Position numbers and translations under genes: made by a program
NCBI GenBank assembly: GCA_021784635.1
Contig: JAJYHS010000011.1
Coordinates: 1 to 5,420 of the forward strand
Length of the DNA stretch: 5,420 nt
DNA from: a bacterium
GTDB taxonomy: Bacteria > Bdellovibrionota > Bdellovibrionia > Bdellovibrionales > UBA1609
Direction: 5' to 3'
In this document: piece after piece, positions 1 through 5,420 of the stretch
Layout: each line of letters starts with the position of its first letter
Numbering within the stretch: position 1 is the first letter of the stretch
The notes under the pieces: generated by a model
Seen by the model: the letters and a program-made list of their open reading frames with translations, nothing else
The model's database searches: none
Told to the model about the DNA's origin: nothing

Positions 1-557
1 GTTGGGCACAGGGGCTAAAATCGACGCCGATGTATCTTCGACCGCAAGACGAACATCAATGCGTTGCTGATTTGGGATTTTCAAGAGTAAACGGACAAAA
101 TGTCCGGGTGATTCGCTACTGTCGAGACCTACTTTTTATTACTAAATATCTAACTGAAGTTATAAATCTCAGTTTGCCGGCAAACGAGCGAAAAGCGGCA
201 TTTGAAAACCTGTTGCTGGACGATTTGTTTAAAGAAATTGGCCCGGCATTTATTTCTTCAATTATCCCACAGTCCGATCTTGCGAAGTCTCTAAGTATTG
301 AATTGGATTTCTATTTGCCGCACCATGTGCCGCCCATTTCATATTATTGGCCGCACGACATCAACGGAAATCCAATTACCACTAATATTAACCGAAAATT
401 CATCGAATCAATTTTCGATGCCGAGCGCATGTACCACAATCAATATCCAGATATGCGCCTTAACTGTACGTATAACTCCATCACGTGCCGAAAAACACGT
501 TTTGAAGGATCAATACAGCACGGTGAAAACAAAAATATGATGAATCCTACGCTATAG
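1..557 (+). CDS. Unrecognised protein, 3' part (open to left edge)
   Basis: The reading frame is open from the left edge (it can be read from base 3) to the TAG at 555-557. The first ATG is at base 30 and would give 175 residues, but no Shine-Dalgarno sequence sits in front of it and the frame continues upstream without a stop, so the real start is probably outside the window. I do not recognise the family. Visible features are an alternating hydrophobic and charged sequence, a leucine-rich stretch around residues 55-75 counted from the ATG (ENLLLDDLFKEIG), and an aromatic, proline-rich patch around 95-110 (PHHVPPISYYWPHDING). There are three scattered Cys and no obvious signal peptide or membrane segment in this part. 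The composition looks more AT-rich than the neighbouring genes. It converges on the Sua5 gene. It could be a degraded or foreign gene, but no frameshift is visible. Coding status is moderately likely because of the long open frame. Confidence 0.55.
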   Translation, partial: WAQGLKSTPMYLRPQDEHQCVADLGFSRVNGQNVRVIRYCRDLLFITKYLTEVINLSLPANERKAAFENLLLDDLFKEIGPAFISSIIPQSDLAKSLSIELDFYLPHHVPPISYYWPHDINGNPITTNINRKFIESIFDAERMYHNQYPDMRLNCTYNSITCRKTRFEGSIQHGENKNMMNPTL

Positions 558-568
558 CCGAAGCTATA
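553..568 (-). terminator. UUCG-loop hairpin at the Sua5 stop codon
   Basis: Read on the minus strand, TATAGC-TTCG-GCTATA forms a perfect 6-bp stem closed by C-G around a TTCG tetraloop, the classic extra-stable C(UUCG)G RNA loop. It contains the TAG stop of the Sua5 gene (564-566). A T-run does not follow directly; the nearest lies about 15 nt further along the minus strand. It may therefore be an mRNA 3'-end stabiliser or a partial terminator rather than a textbook intrinsic terminator. Confidence 0.35.
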
Positions 569-590
569 TAATTATGGTTGCGGCTTTTTC
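556..590 (+). terminator. Candidate intrinsic terminator for the left-edge gene
   Basis: AGCCG at 556-560 can pair with CGGCT at 581-585, extended by AA/TT across a bulged G, and T residues follow (CTTTTTC at 584-590). The loop is long, about 20 nt, and the stem is short, so it is a weak terminator at best. Its position immediately after the plus-strand stop codon fits termination of the left-edge gene. It overlaps the last codons of the convergent Sua5 gene. Confidence 0.4.
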
Positions 591-1556
591 GATTCGGTCT
601 GAAATTCCCATCCAAAGATCTGAGCGCCGCTCTTGAAGCGGAAAAGGCAAAAATAAACAATTTACGTCGGGCTGATTCGCGGCCGTGCGCATATTGGCAT
701 ACAACAATCGCGCGGCCATTACGGGATCATCGGGCAGTGACATCCAGCCCGGGTGGAGCACATTTTTTTTCAATTTCATGCGGATCAGTTCGTATTGGCT
801 ACGGCTGGGTGAGCACGCATTTGGTAAAATCACCAGCGGAATGGTGGGCATGTAGTGATGCCGTAGGTGCCCCGGAGACCGTACGCTATTTTGTACTCGT
901 TCAACCTGGGCAAAGCGTGCGAGCTGCTCCGCAGTGACTGCGCCTGGGCGCAAAATCAATATTTTTTCGACTGTTCGCCCGGCTGGTTGCTTGCTGTCGT
1001 TACTCTCAAACGTGATCACCGTTGACTCGATTCCCACTGGACATGGGCCATCATCGAGTACGACCAGTATGCTTGCATGATCGCAAAATTCGTTTTCAAC
1101 GTGAATTGCGGATGTCGGGCTTGTTCGACCGAAACGATTTGCACTCGGGGCCGCTACCGGGGCCCCAAGTTTACGAATTAATTCTCGCGTAATTTCTTTA
1201 GCCGGCATTCGTATAGCAACCGTATCAAGGCCCGAGGTAATCATGGGGTTGAGATCGTTGCGGCGCGGTAGAACCATTGTTAGTGGACCAGGCCAAAAAG
1301 CATCGGCCAACTTTTGCGCCAATGGCCGGAACTCACGGGCCACCAATGGGACACTCGCAAAATCGGCGACGTGTACGATAAGGGGGTCGAATGCCGGGCG
1401 GTTTTTCAACGCAAAAATTTTATTTATACCTATAGAAGAGCGAATGTCGGCCGCCAACCCGTAGACAGTTTCAGTTGGTATGGCCACCACTCCGCCAGAT
1501 TCAAGTTCACTGAGGGCAATTTCAAAGGAACGCGAAAGTTTTCCGTCGAGAATCAT
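564..1556 (-). CDS. L-threonylcarbamoyladenylate synthase, Sua5/YrdC/TsaC family
   Basis: The enzyme makes threonylcarbamoyl-AMP from threonine, bicarbonate and ATP. This is the first step of N6-threonylcarbamoyladenosine (t6A) synthesis at position 37 of ANN-decoding tRNAs, in the cytoplasm. The 330 residues contain the YrdC domain at about 10-205, with GGVVAIPTETVYGLAAD (21-37), the KxRP..PL motif K51/R53/P54, WPGPLTMVLPR (88-98), VAIRMP (113-118), PSANRFGRTSPT (137-148), DDGPCPVGIESTV (168-180) and LRPGAVT (202-208). These are the family's substrate-binding signatures. A linker, SPGHLRHHYMP (227-237), matches the Sua5 SPGxxxxHYAP element, and a C-terminal Sua5 domain follows (LPDDP...ARLLYANMR... 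and WMGISDRIEKAA). The length fits two-domain Sua5 rather than short TsaC. The ATG at 1556 has no clear Shine-Dalgarno, but an in-frame stop lies four codons upstream and no other start codon lies between, which fixes it. Divergent from the protease gene. Either sua5 or tsaC naming is used for such proteins, so I leave the symbol open. Confidence 0.95.
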   Translation of the reverse strand: MILDGKLSRSFEIALSELESGGVVAIPTETVYGLAADIRSSIGINKIFALKNRPAFDPLIVHVADFASVPLVAREFRPLAQKLADAFWPGPLTMVLPRRNDLNPMITSGLDTVAIRMPAKEITRELIRKLGAPVAAPSANRFGRTSPTSAIHVENEFCDHASILVVLDDGPCPVGIESTVITFESNDSKQPAGRTVEKILILRPGAVTAEQLARFAQVERVQNSVRSPGHLRHHYMPTIPLVILPNACSPSRSQYELIRMKLKKNVLHPGWMSLPDDPVMAARLLYANMRTAANQPDVNCLFLPFPLQERRSDLWMGISDRIEKAATIII

Positions 1557-1645
1557 TCTGATTTGTTAACGCACATGCGCCATTCACTCAAGCAGATTTA
1601 AACGCGCAATTGTGTAAAGGTTTCATTTTCTACTGTTGCAAATCA

Positions 1646-1677
1646 CTTTATGAAAAAGCTGTGGTAGAGCCATAAAG
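1646..1677. repeat. Inverted repeat CTTTATG / CATAAAG
   Basis: CTTTATG at 1646-1652 and CATAAAG at 1671-1677 are perfect 7-base reverse complements separated by 18 bases, in the promoter region ahead of the protease gene. As DNA it could be a dyad operator with half-sites about 25 bp apart. As RNA it would be a hairpin followed by CATTTTTG, which is faintly terminator-like. In an AT-rich gap it could also be chance. Confidence 0.3.
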
Positions 1678-1715
1678 CATTTTTGGGATCGTGTTTAGGC
1701 GCGAAAGACTAATCC

Positions 1716-1726
1716 GGGGGGATTTC
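1716..1726 (+). promoter_or_regulatory. Ribosome binding site deciding the ATG at 1727
   Basis: A run of six G followed by A (1716-1722) lies 4 nt before the ATG at 1727. It is a purine-rich Shine-Dalgarno-like site, although slightly close. It favours this ATG over the in-frame GTG at 1691, and the choice also places a proper signal peptide exactly at the N-terminus. Confidence 0.6.
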
Positions 1727-1792
1727 ATGAAGTGGGGGAAGGCCGTACTCTTAGCTGTGGTAACGATCATGTGCTGCAACCAGGTGCGGGCT
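1727..1792 (+). other. Signal peptide of the AAA+/M41 protease
   Basis: The first 22 residues have a basic n-region (MKWGK), an uninterrupted hydrophobic core and V-R-A before Glu23, which fits signal peptidase I (-3 Val, -1 Ala). The two Cys at 16-17 are not in a lipobox, because Met or Cys rather than Gly, Ala or Ser precedes them, so lipoprotein processing is unlikely. An uncleaved N-terminal anchor remains possible. Confidence 0.75.
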
Positions 1793-4700
1793 GAAACAGA
1801 AAAAGTTTACATCGACTATGGTACAAAACAGGTTTTTCTGGGCCACGGCCGCTTGTATTTAAATTCCGCGCTTTACGTTAAAAGCAACGGACAGAATCCG
1901 AAAATGGTAAAGCAATTCGCTCCGTGGAAAGCTCGCCCGAAGCTTTTGGCGGTAAATGAAAGCGCGTACTATGCGGCTCGCGATCAGGTGGCGCCGCAAT
2001 TAAACCCTAATGACGTCCTCATCATTCGCGGCAAATCGGTATGGGTCTACAATTCGGCGGGGATTTTACAAAAACTGGGTATAGACGGTACGCAAATTAA
2101 GGAATGGTCGGGCCGCTGGGTGACGCTTTCTAATAGCAAAGAATATTTTCTGTTTTCGGTCTTGAAAGAAGACGGCCAAACCGCCACCTATGAGCAACTT
2201 TTAAATGATAACGGAGAAGCGACACAAATCGACGAACGGTTTCGGCCTTTTGTCTCGAAAGCGCGATCGATCGATGATATTCCAAGATTCTGGCTGGCTC
2301 CTCAACAGTCGGATTTTAAATGGCTCCCCAAAAACTTGGGTATGGGTCGGCTAACTGAAGTCGAAGATCGAGCCAAAAATCTGTCAACCGAACTTCACGA
2401 TAGGATATACGGACAAGATCGGCTGATTGATGGGCTCACGGATCTTTACAAAATGTCGCTTATGAACCCTTCTAAGCGAGTTTTTACTGCGCTAATGATG
2501 GGCCCGTCAGGAACCGGCAAGTCCTACGCGGCTGAAGAATTCGCTAAAGACATTTTTGGATCTGATAAGTACGTGCTCAAGATTGATGGAACCGAATATC
2601 AACAACAGATGTCGAATTCCTTTGAGTTTCATAAACTTGTCGGTGCGCCGCCGGGTCAAGCTGGCCAGCAAAAAGGTGCCATAACCGAATGGCTGAAAGC
2701 CACCGGCGGTAACGGCGTACTTGTGATCAATGAGGCGGACAAAATGCATCCGGAAATTTGGATGCGCCTCATGGAACTTCTTGATCGTGGCGAAATCACG
2801 GCGGGCGATGGCACAAAGTATAAGGCAAATTTTCTATATATTATTCTCACCTCCAACCGTGGAACGAAAAAGATATTCCCGCGGGAGATAAAGAATTGGA
2901 CGAACGAGCAGCTTAAAAAACGAGTTGAAACCGTTACGACGGCCGAACTTCGAGAACTGTATGAAACTTCGCAAGGAGCAAGTGATAGAAAAATGTTGCC
3001 GCGCGAAGTGATAAACAGAATCGACGGATGGCTACTGTCGCAACCCCTATCAGACGAAGCTGCGGTGAAAATTGCGCAAGACGAGGCCGATGTTTTTGTC
3101 GGGCAAATGAGAGAAATCGGTCTGCAAGTTGAAATTGAACCTCAAGTAGTTAAATATCTCGCGTTGACCAACTTTACCGCCAACGATGATGGCCGTCAGA
3201 TACGACGCGCAGTTAAAACGCACTTGACGAATTTGTTCACCAAAGTCGGTGGTGAAAAGCCTCAGAAATCCGAAGAAATCGTCGTTTCAATATTTAAGGG
3301 AGATAAGAATAAAACATATTTACGCGCTAAAGGTCATGACGTAGACGTGAAACTTTTGGGTCCGCAAAACTCGAGCCAAAATCCTCTATATGACCCGCAA
3401 GTCGTCGCGAAGTTAAAAAGCATTCCAGAAGTAATTGGCAGACGCGTGATCGGGCAAACCGAAGCCGGCAAAAGCGCATCTGAAGCACTGATTGCAAAAC
3501 TCGGGCAAAATGAAAACGATCGGGCGACCTCGTTCTTTTTTATTGGAACTTCGGGCAACGGCAAAACTGAAATGGGCAGGGCGATTGCGGAGGCTGGTTT
3601 CGGTTCGATTGATCAAGCCACTATCATTCCTCTCGGTGAGGTTCAGAACGAGGCCGATTTCAACAAAGTGCTCGGCGTTCAGCCGGGTTATATTGGCTCG
3701 GATCAGCCGCGCTTATTTGAAGAGGCGCTAATCGCTCATCCAAATGGCGGCGTAATTATTTTTGACGAAGCATCAAACATGGGTGGCGGAGACCGGGCTC
3801 GCAAAGCCGAGTTATTTAAAAAGCTCTATAACATTGTTGATGAAAAAACGTGGGTGTCTCCGGTTAACGGAAAAGTGTACGACCTCAGCAAATATGTATT
3901 TGTCTTCACGGGTAACGACGGTGAGGAGTTGTTTCAGGGGATTACCTCTGATGATATGCTCATGAAAGTTTGGGAGACTTACAAGGCGCGCGAACGAGTA
4001 CGAGAATTGTTGCTTCGCGCGGGTGTGCCGCAAGCATTTATTAATAGAATGGCTGATTCGGTTTTGATGAAGCCGATATTGAGCCCTGAAGCCGAGGCGA
4101 TAACGCGAAAACTTTTCGCCCAACAGATCTCACATTATGAAGCCAACAATTCAGGGGTAAAAGTTGAATACGATGAGCAGTTTATCAGACAGTTGGCTGA
4201 AAGTTTCTTTAGCAAAGACAAAGGCGGGCGAAGCATTCGCGATCTAACGGATCATCGTTTAAATTCGTTGTTAACCAGCGCCTTGATCGACCACGGAATA
4301 CCTGAGCAAGGATTTGACTCCGTAAAAGTTCGACTTGAACTTAAAGATAACGGACGACTCAAGCCCTACCGTTTTTCAAACTCGCCAAAACGAAAAACTG
4401 AAATTGTGGCCCAAGTCGCCGACTCAAACGGAAATACAAGTACGCATCGTATTGATCTAACCGAGCACGCCTCCACTCGAATGCTGATGGATGCGCGCGA
4501 AGCAATGGCCGTTGTTTACCATGAAGCAGGACACGCCGTCGTCAATGACCCCAAGCTCACCGGTAAGGTTCTTGAATACGTCACAATTCGCGGTGGTCGC
4601 GCCAAAGACTTAATGTATTTAGGATACGCGAGGTACGATTTGCTGCCCGGACGCTCGGGAAATATGACTCGAGAAGGAGCATTAGCGACGATCGCGCAGC

Positions 4701-5182
4701 TTATGGCTGGTCGAGTCGCACAGTCGTTGGCGGGTTACGCGGAAGACAGCGGTGCTTCAAACGACTTGGAACAAGCACGAAATATCGCCACGAATTATTT
4801 TATTAAGTGGGGATTAGATAAGCGGCTGCGGGGTATTCGCTTAAATGATAACGGTGAGCCTGTTTTAACACCAGAGCAGTCAAAACTGCTCGAGCAAAAA
4901 ATGAATGAGCTTATAGATGAAGGGGAAAATCTCGCGCGACAATATCTCGAACAGAATTGGGATTTGGTTCGCGCCGCTGCTGCCGCTATTATTCGCAACA
5001 ATGGCAGCTTAGATGGGCAGCAATTTGAATCGATTCAAAATTCGGTTTTAGCTCGAGAAAATCGCAAACCGTTCAGCGACTACGTCGACGCCATCAATCG
5101 GCGCCGACAATTGCGCGAGCGAAGTTCTCGACTTCGCCCGAATATACCTTGTAGTAAAATTTTGACTGAGAAAGCGTCATAG
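1727..5182 (+). CDS. Exported double-AAA+ (Clp D2-like) / M41 (FtsH-type) zinc protease fusion
   Basis: Predicted ATP-driven unfoldase and protease on one 1151-residue chain. Residues 1-22 form a signal peptide: Lys at 2 and 5, hydrophobic core AVLLAVVTIM, VRA|E cleavage. Residues 23 to about 215 are an unrecognised, strand-rich domain. Module 1 (about 215-535): IYGQD 227-231, Walker A GPSGTGKS 259-266, pore loop GQAG 310-313, Walker B VLVINE with N335/E336, sensor-1 N377, Arg finger NRID R431, sensor-2 GR R490. Module 2 (about 560-880): VIGQ 574-577, Walker A GTSGNGKT 607-614, pore loop GYIG 654-657, Walker B DE 680-681, sensor-1 N730, Arg finger NRM R774, sensor-2 GGR R835. Both modules resemble the Clp D2 (AAA_2) type. 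The M41 domain (about 905-1110) has HEAGH with H932/E933/H936 and SGASNDL with D1013, the FtsH zinc ligands at near-FtsH spacing. An Arg-rich tail ends the protein. No second membrane segment is visible. The GTG at 1691 is an alternative start adding 12 residues. Domain calls are firm; substrate and location are inferred. Confidence 0.93.
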   Translation: MKWGKAVLLAVVTIMCCNQVRAETEKVYIDYGTKQVFLGHGRLYLNSALYVKSNGQNPKMVKQFAPWKARPKLLAVNESAYYAARDQVAPQLNPNDVLIIRGKSVWVYNSAGILQKLGIDGTQIKEWSGRWVTLSNSKEYFLFSVLKEDGQTATYEQLLNDNGEATQIDERFRPFVSKARSIDDIPRFWLAPQQSDFKWLPKNLGMGRLTEVEDRAKNLSTELHDRIYGQDRLIDGLTDLYKMSLMNPSKRVFTALMMGPSGTGKSYAAEEFAKDIFGSDKYVLKIDGTEYQQQMSNSFEFHKLVGAPPGQAGQQKGAITEWLKATGGNGVLVINEADKMHPEIWMRLMELLDRGEITAGDGTKYKANFLYIILTSNRGTKKIFPREIKNWTNEQLKKRVETVTTAELRELYETSQGASDRKMLPREVINRIDGWLLSQPLSDEAAVKIAQDEADVFVGQMREIGLQVEIEPQVVKYLALTNFTANDDGRQIRRAVKTHLTNLFTKVGGEKPQKSEEIVVSIFKGDKNKTYLRAKGHDVDVKLLGPQNSSQNPLYDPQVVAKLKSIPEVIGRRVIGQTEAGKSASEALIAKLGQNENDRATSFFFIGTSGNGKTEMGRAIAEAGFGSIDQATIIPLGEVQNEADFNKVLGVQPGYIGSDQPRLFEEALIAHPNGGVIIFDEASNMGGGDRARKAELFKKLYNIVDEKTWVSPVNGKVYDLSKYVFVFTGNDGEELFQGITSDDMLMKVWETYKARERVRELLLRAGVPQAFINRMADSVLMKPILSPEAEAITRKLFAQQISHYEANNSGVKVEYDEQFIRQLAESFFSKDKGGRSIRDLTDHRLNSLLTSALIDHGIPEQGFDSVKVRLELKDNGRLKPYRFSNSPKRKTEIVAQVADSNGNTSTHRIDLTEHASTRMLMDAREAMAVVYHEAGHAVVNDPKLTGKVLEYVTIRGGRAKDLMYLGYARYDLLPGRSGNMTREGALATIAQLMAGRVAQSLAGYAEDSGASNDLEQARNIATNYFIKWGLDKRLRGIRLNDNGEPVLTPEQSKLLEQKMNELIDEGENLARQYLEQNWDLVRAAAAAIIRNNGSLDGQQFESIQNSVLARENRKPFSDYVDAINRRRQLRERSSRLRPNIPCSKILTEKAS
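4502..5056 (+). other. M41 metallopeptidase domain within the fusion
   Basis: The segment starts with EAMAVVYHEAGHAVV, in which His932 and His936 are predicted zinc ligands and Glu933 the catalytic base. It continues through VTIRGGRA and the helical AQLMAGRVAQSL, which matches FtsH's LLGGRAAEEL, to SGASNDLEQAR, where D1013 is the third zinc ligand. The end, IIRNNGSLDGQQFESI, resembles FtsH's ALLExETLDGxE element. The His-to-Asp spacing of 81 residues is close to the 78 of E. coli FtsH. All catalytic residues are present, so activity is expected. Confidence 0.9.
5119..5137. repeat. Inverted repeat near the 3' end of the protease gene
   Basis: GCGAAGT (5119-5125) and ACTTCGC (5131-5137) form a perfect 7-bp stem around TCTCG. 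It lies inside the Arg-rich tail of the protease and downstream of the stop of the convergent right-edge gene. No T-run follows immediately on either strand, so it is at most a weak terminator for the minus-strand gene. Confidence 0.3.
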
Positions 5183-5420
5183 TTCTTTGGTCGGGCGTCC
5201 GTCACCAGCAATGAAAAAGCTCGCGGTGCGCTCGATGCGATTAAGCCCTTTGACGACCCAGTGAATATTAAGCTGAAGCCCGGCAACTGGATTCTGTTTG
5301 GTACCAATGTTTGTCACGGTTGGGACATCAACGTTGGCGTTAACATGAAATCCGCCCCAAGCCACTTGCAAATCGCGATATTGAACCGTCGCATTCATTA
5401 GATAACGGCCGCGCCCGTTG
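5177..5420 (-). CDS. Unrecognised protein, C-terminal part (open to right edge)
   Basis: The minus-strand frame is open from the right edge to a TGA at 5177-5179. It can be read upstream of the ATG at 5398 (NGRGRYLM...), and there is no Shine-Dalgarno before that ATG, so the start lies beyond the window. The roughly 80 visible residues alternate hydrophobic and polar in short strands (ATVQYRDLQVAW, GGFHVNANVDV, LQLNIHWVVKGL, RTASFFIAGDGR), as in a beta-rich or exported protein. There are no Cys and no recognisable motif, and I cannot name a family. It overlaps the protease gene tail to tail by 6 bp. Its only competitor on this stretch, a plus-strand frame beginning ATGAAAAAG at 5211, stops after 17 codons. 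The coding call rests on the open frame and the protein-like composition. Confidence 0.6.
   Translation of the reverse strand, partial: NGRGRYLMNATVQYRDLQVAWGGFHVNANVDVPTVTNIGTKQNPVAGLQLNIHWVVKGLNRIERTASFFIAGDGRPTKEL

Larger units (their letters stand above)
1557..1726. promoter_or_regulatory. Divergent promoter region between the Sua5 and AAA+ protease genes
   Basis: This 170-bp AT-richer gap must carry promoters for both flanking genes. I see no convincing consensus sigma-70 pair. The best minus-strand candidate is TTGCAA with TTTACA 17 nt downstream (4/6 and 3/6 matches), which would serve Sua5. For the plus strand, CATAAA near 1671 is a possible -10 without a good -35. A GTG at 1691 is in frame with the protease gene but lacks the features of the ATG at 1727. 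Confidence 0.45.

Noticed and set aside
483..500. ACGTG...CACGT small hairpin followed by T residues
   Set aside because: A 5-bp stem inside a coding frame, most likely chance.
298..540. Second plus-strand frame within the left-edge gene
   Set aside because: It is shorter than the 30-557 frame, its translation is not protein-like, and it is nested inside that frame.
578..937. Plus-strand open frame of 119 codons
   Set aside because: It lies entirely antisense to the strongly supported Sua5 gene, and its translation shows no family features.
1243..1601. Two overlapping plus-strand frames over the 5' end of Sua5
   Set aside because: Antisense shadows of the Sua5 gene with low-quality, Arg- and Asn-rich translations and no ribosome binding sites.
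1691..1726. GTG at 1691 as the protease start
   Set aside because: It would add 12 residues with four Arg ahead of the signal peptide, and it lacks a ribosome binding site as good as the one before the ATG at 1727.
1772..1777. Cys-Cys pair at the end of the hydrophobic core as a lipobox
   Set aside because: The residue before each Cys is Met or Cys, not Gly, Ala or Ser, so it does not fit a lipobox; the VRA|E site for signal peptidase I fits better.
3812..4123. Minus-strand frame of 103 codons inside the protease
   Set aside because: Antisense to the second ATPase module, where Walker B, sensor-1 and the Arg finger are encoded on the plus strand.
5211..5264. Plus-strand ATGAAAAAGCTC, which looks like the start of a signal peptide gene
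   Set aside because: It stops after 17 codons and lies antisense to the right-edge gene.
5080..5307. Minus-strand frame of 75 codons at the 3' end of the protease
   Set aside because: It overlaps both the protease tail and the better-supported frame that is open to the right edge, and has no supporting features.

Overview
The window holds two complete genes, and one gene runs off each edge. Coding density is high, GC is moderate by eye, and the only real intergenic space is a divergent promoter region of about 170 bp. There are no RNA genes, insertion sequences or CRISPR repeats that I can see. The Sec-type signal peptide and the general gene style suggest a Gram-negative bacterium. The unusual secreted AAA+ protease would fit a predatory or deltaproteobacterial-type lineage such as Bdellovibrionota, but that placement is a guess from style, not a sequence match.

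Layout from left to right. (1) Bases 1-557, plus strand: the 3' part of an unrecognised protein, open to the left edge. (2) Bases 564-1556, minus strand: a full-length Sua5/TsaC-family threonylcarbamoyl-AMP synthase, the housekeeping enzyme that starts t6A tRNA modification. It converges on gene 1, and their stop codons lie 6 bp apart inside a hairpin-rich junction. (3) Bases 1557-1726: the divergent promoter region, with a 7+7 bp inverted repeat. (4) Bases 1727-5182, plus strand: a 1151-residue protein that dominates the window. (5) Bases 5177-5420, minus strand: the C-terminal end of another unrecognised, strand-rich protein, open to the right edge and overlapping the large gene tail to tail by 6 bp.

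The large gene is the item of interest. It encodes, in order, a cleavable-looking signal peptide, a roughly 190-residue unrecognised N-terminal domain, two tandem AAA+ modules that both resemble the second (D2/AAA_2) module of Clp unfoldases, and a C-terminal FtsH-type M41 zinc metallopeptidase domain with HEAGH and the downstream SNDL aspartate. Clp-type ATPases normally recruit a separate ClpP peptidase, and FtsH carries M41 behind a single classical AAA module. This protein therefore combines parts of two different proteolytic machines on one chain. The first ATPase module has an Asn in place of the Walker B Asp and a Gln in place of the pore-loop Tyr, while the second keeps both. The signal peptide without any second membrane segment predicts an extracytoplasmic ATP-dependent machine, which is a topological and energetic puzzle.

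The genes do not form an operon: neighbours alternate in strand. Nothing in the layout ties the protease functionally to Sua5. The convergent gene at the right edge could be unrelated.
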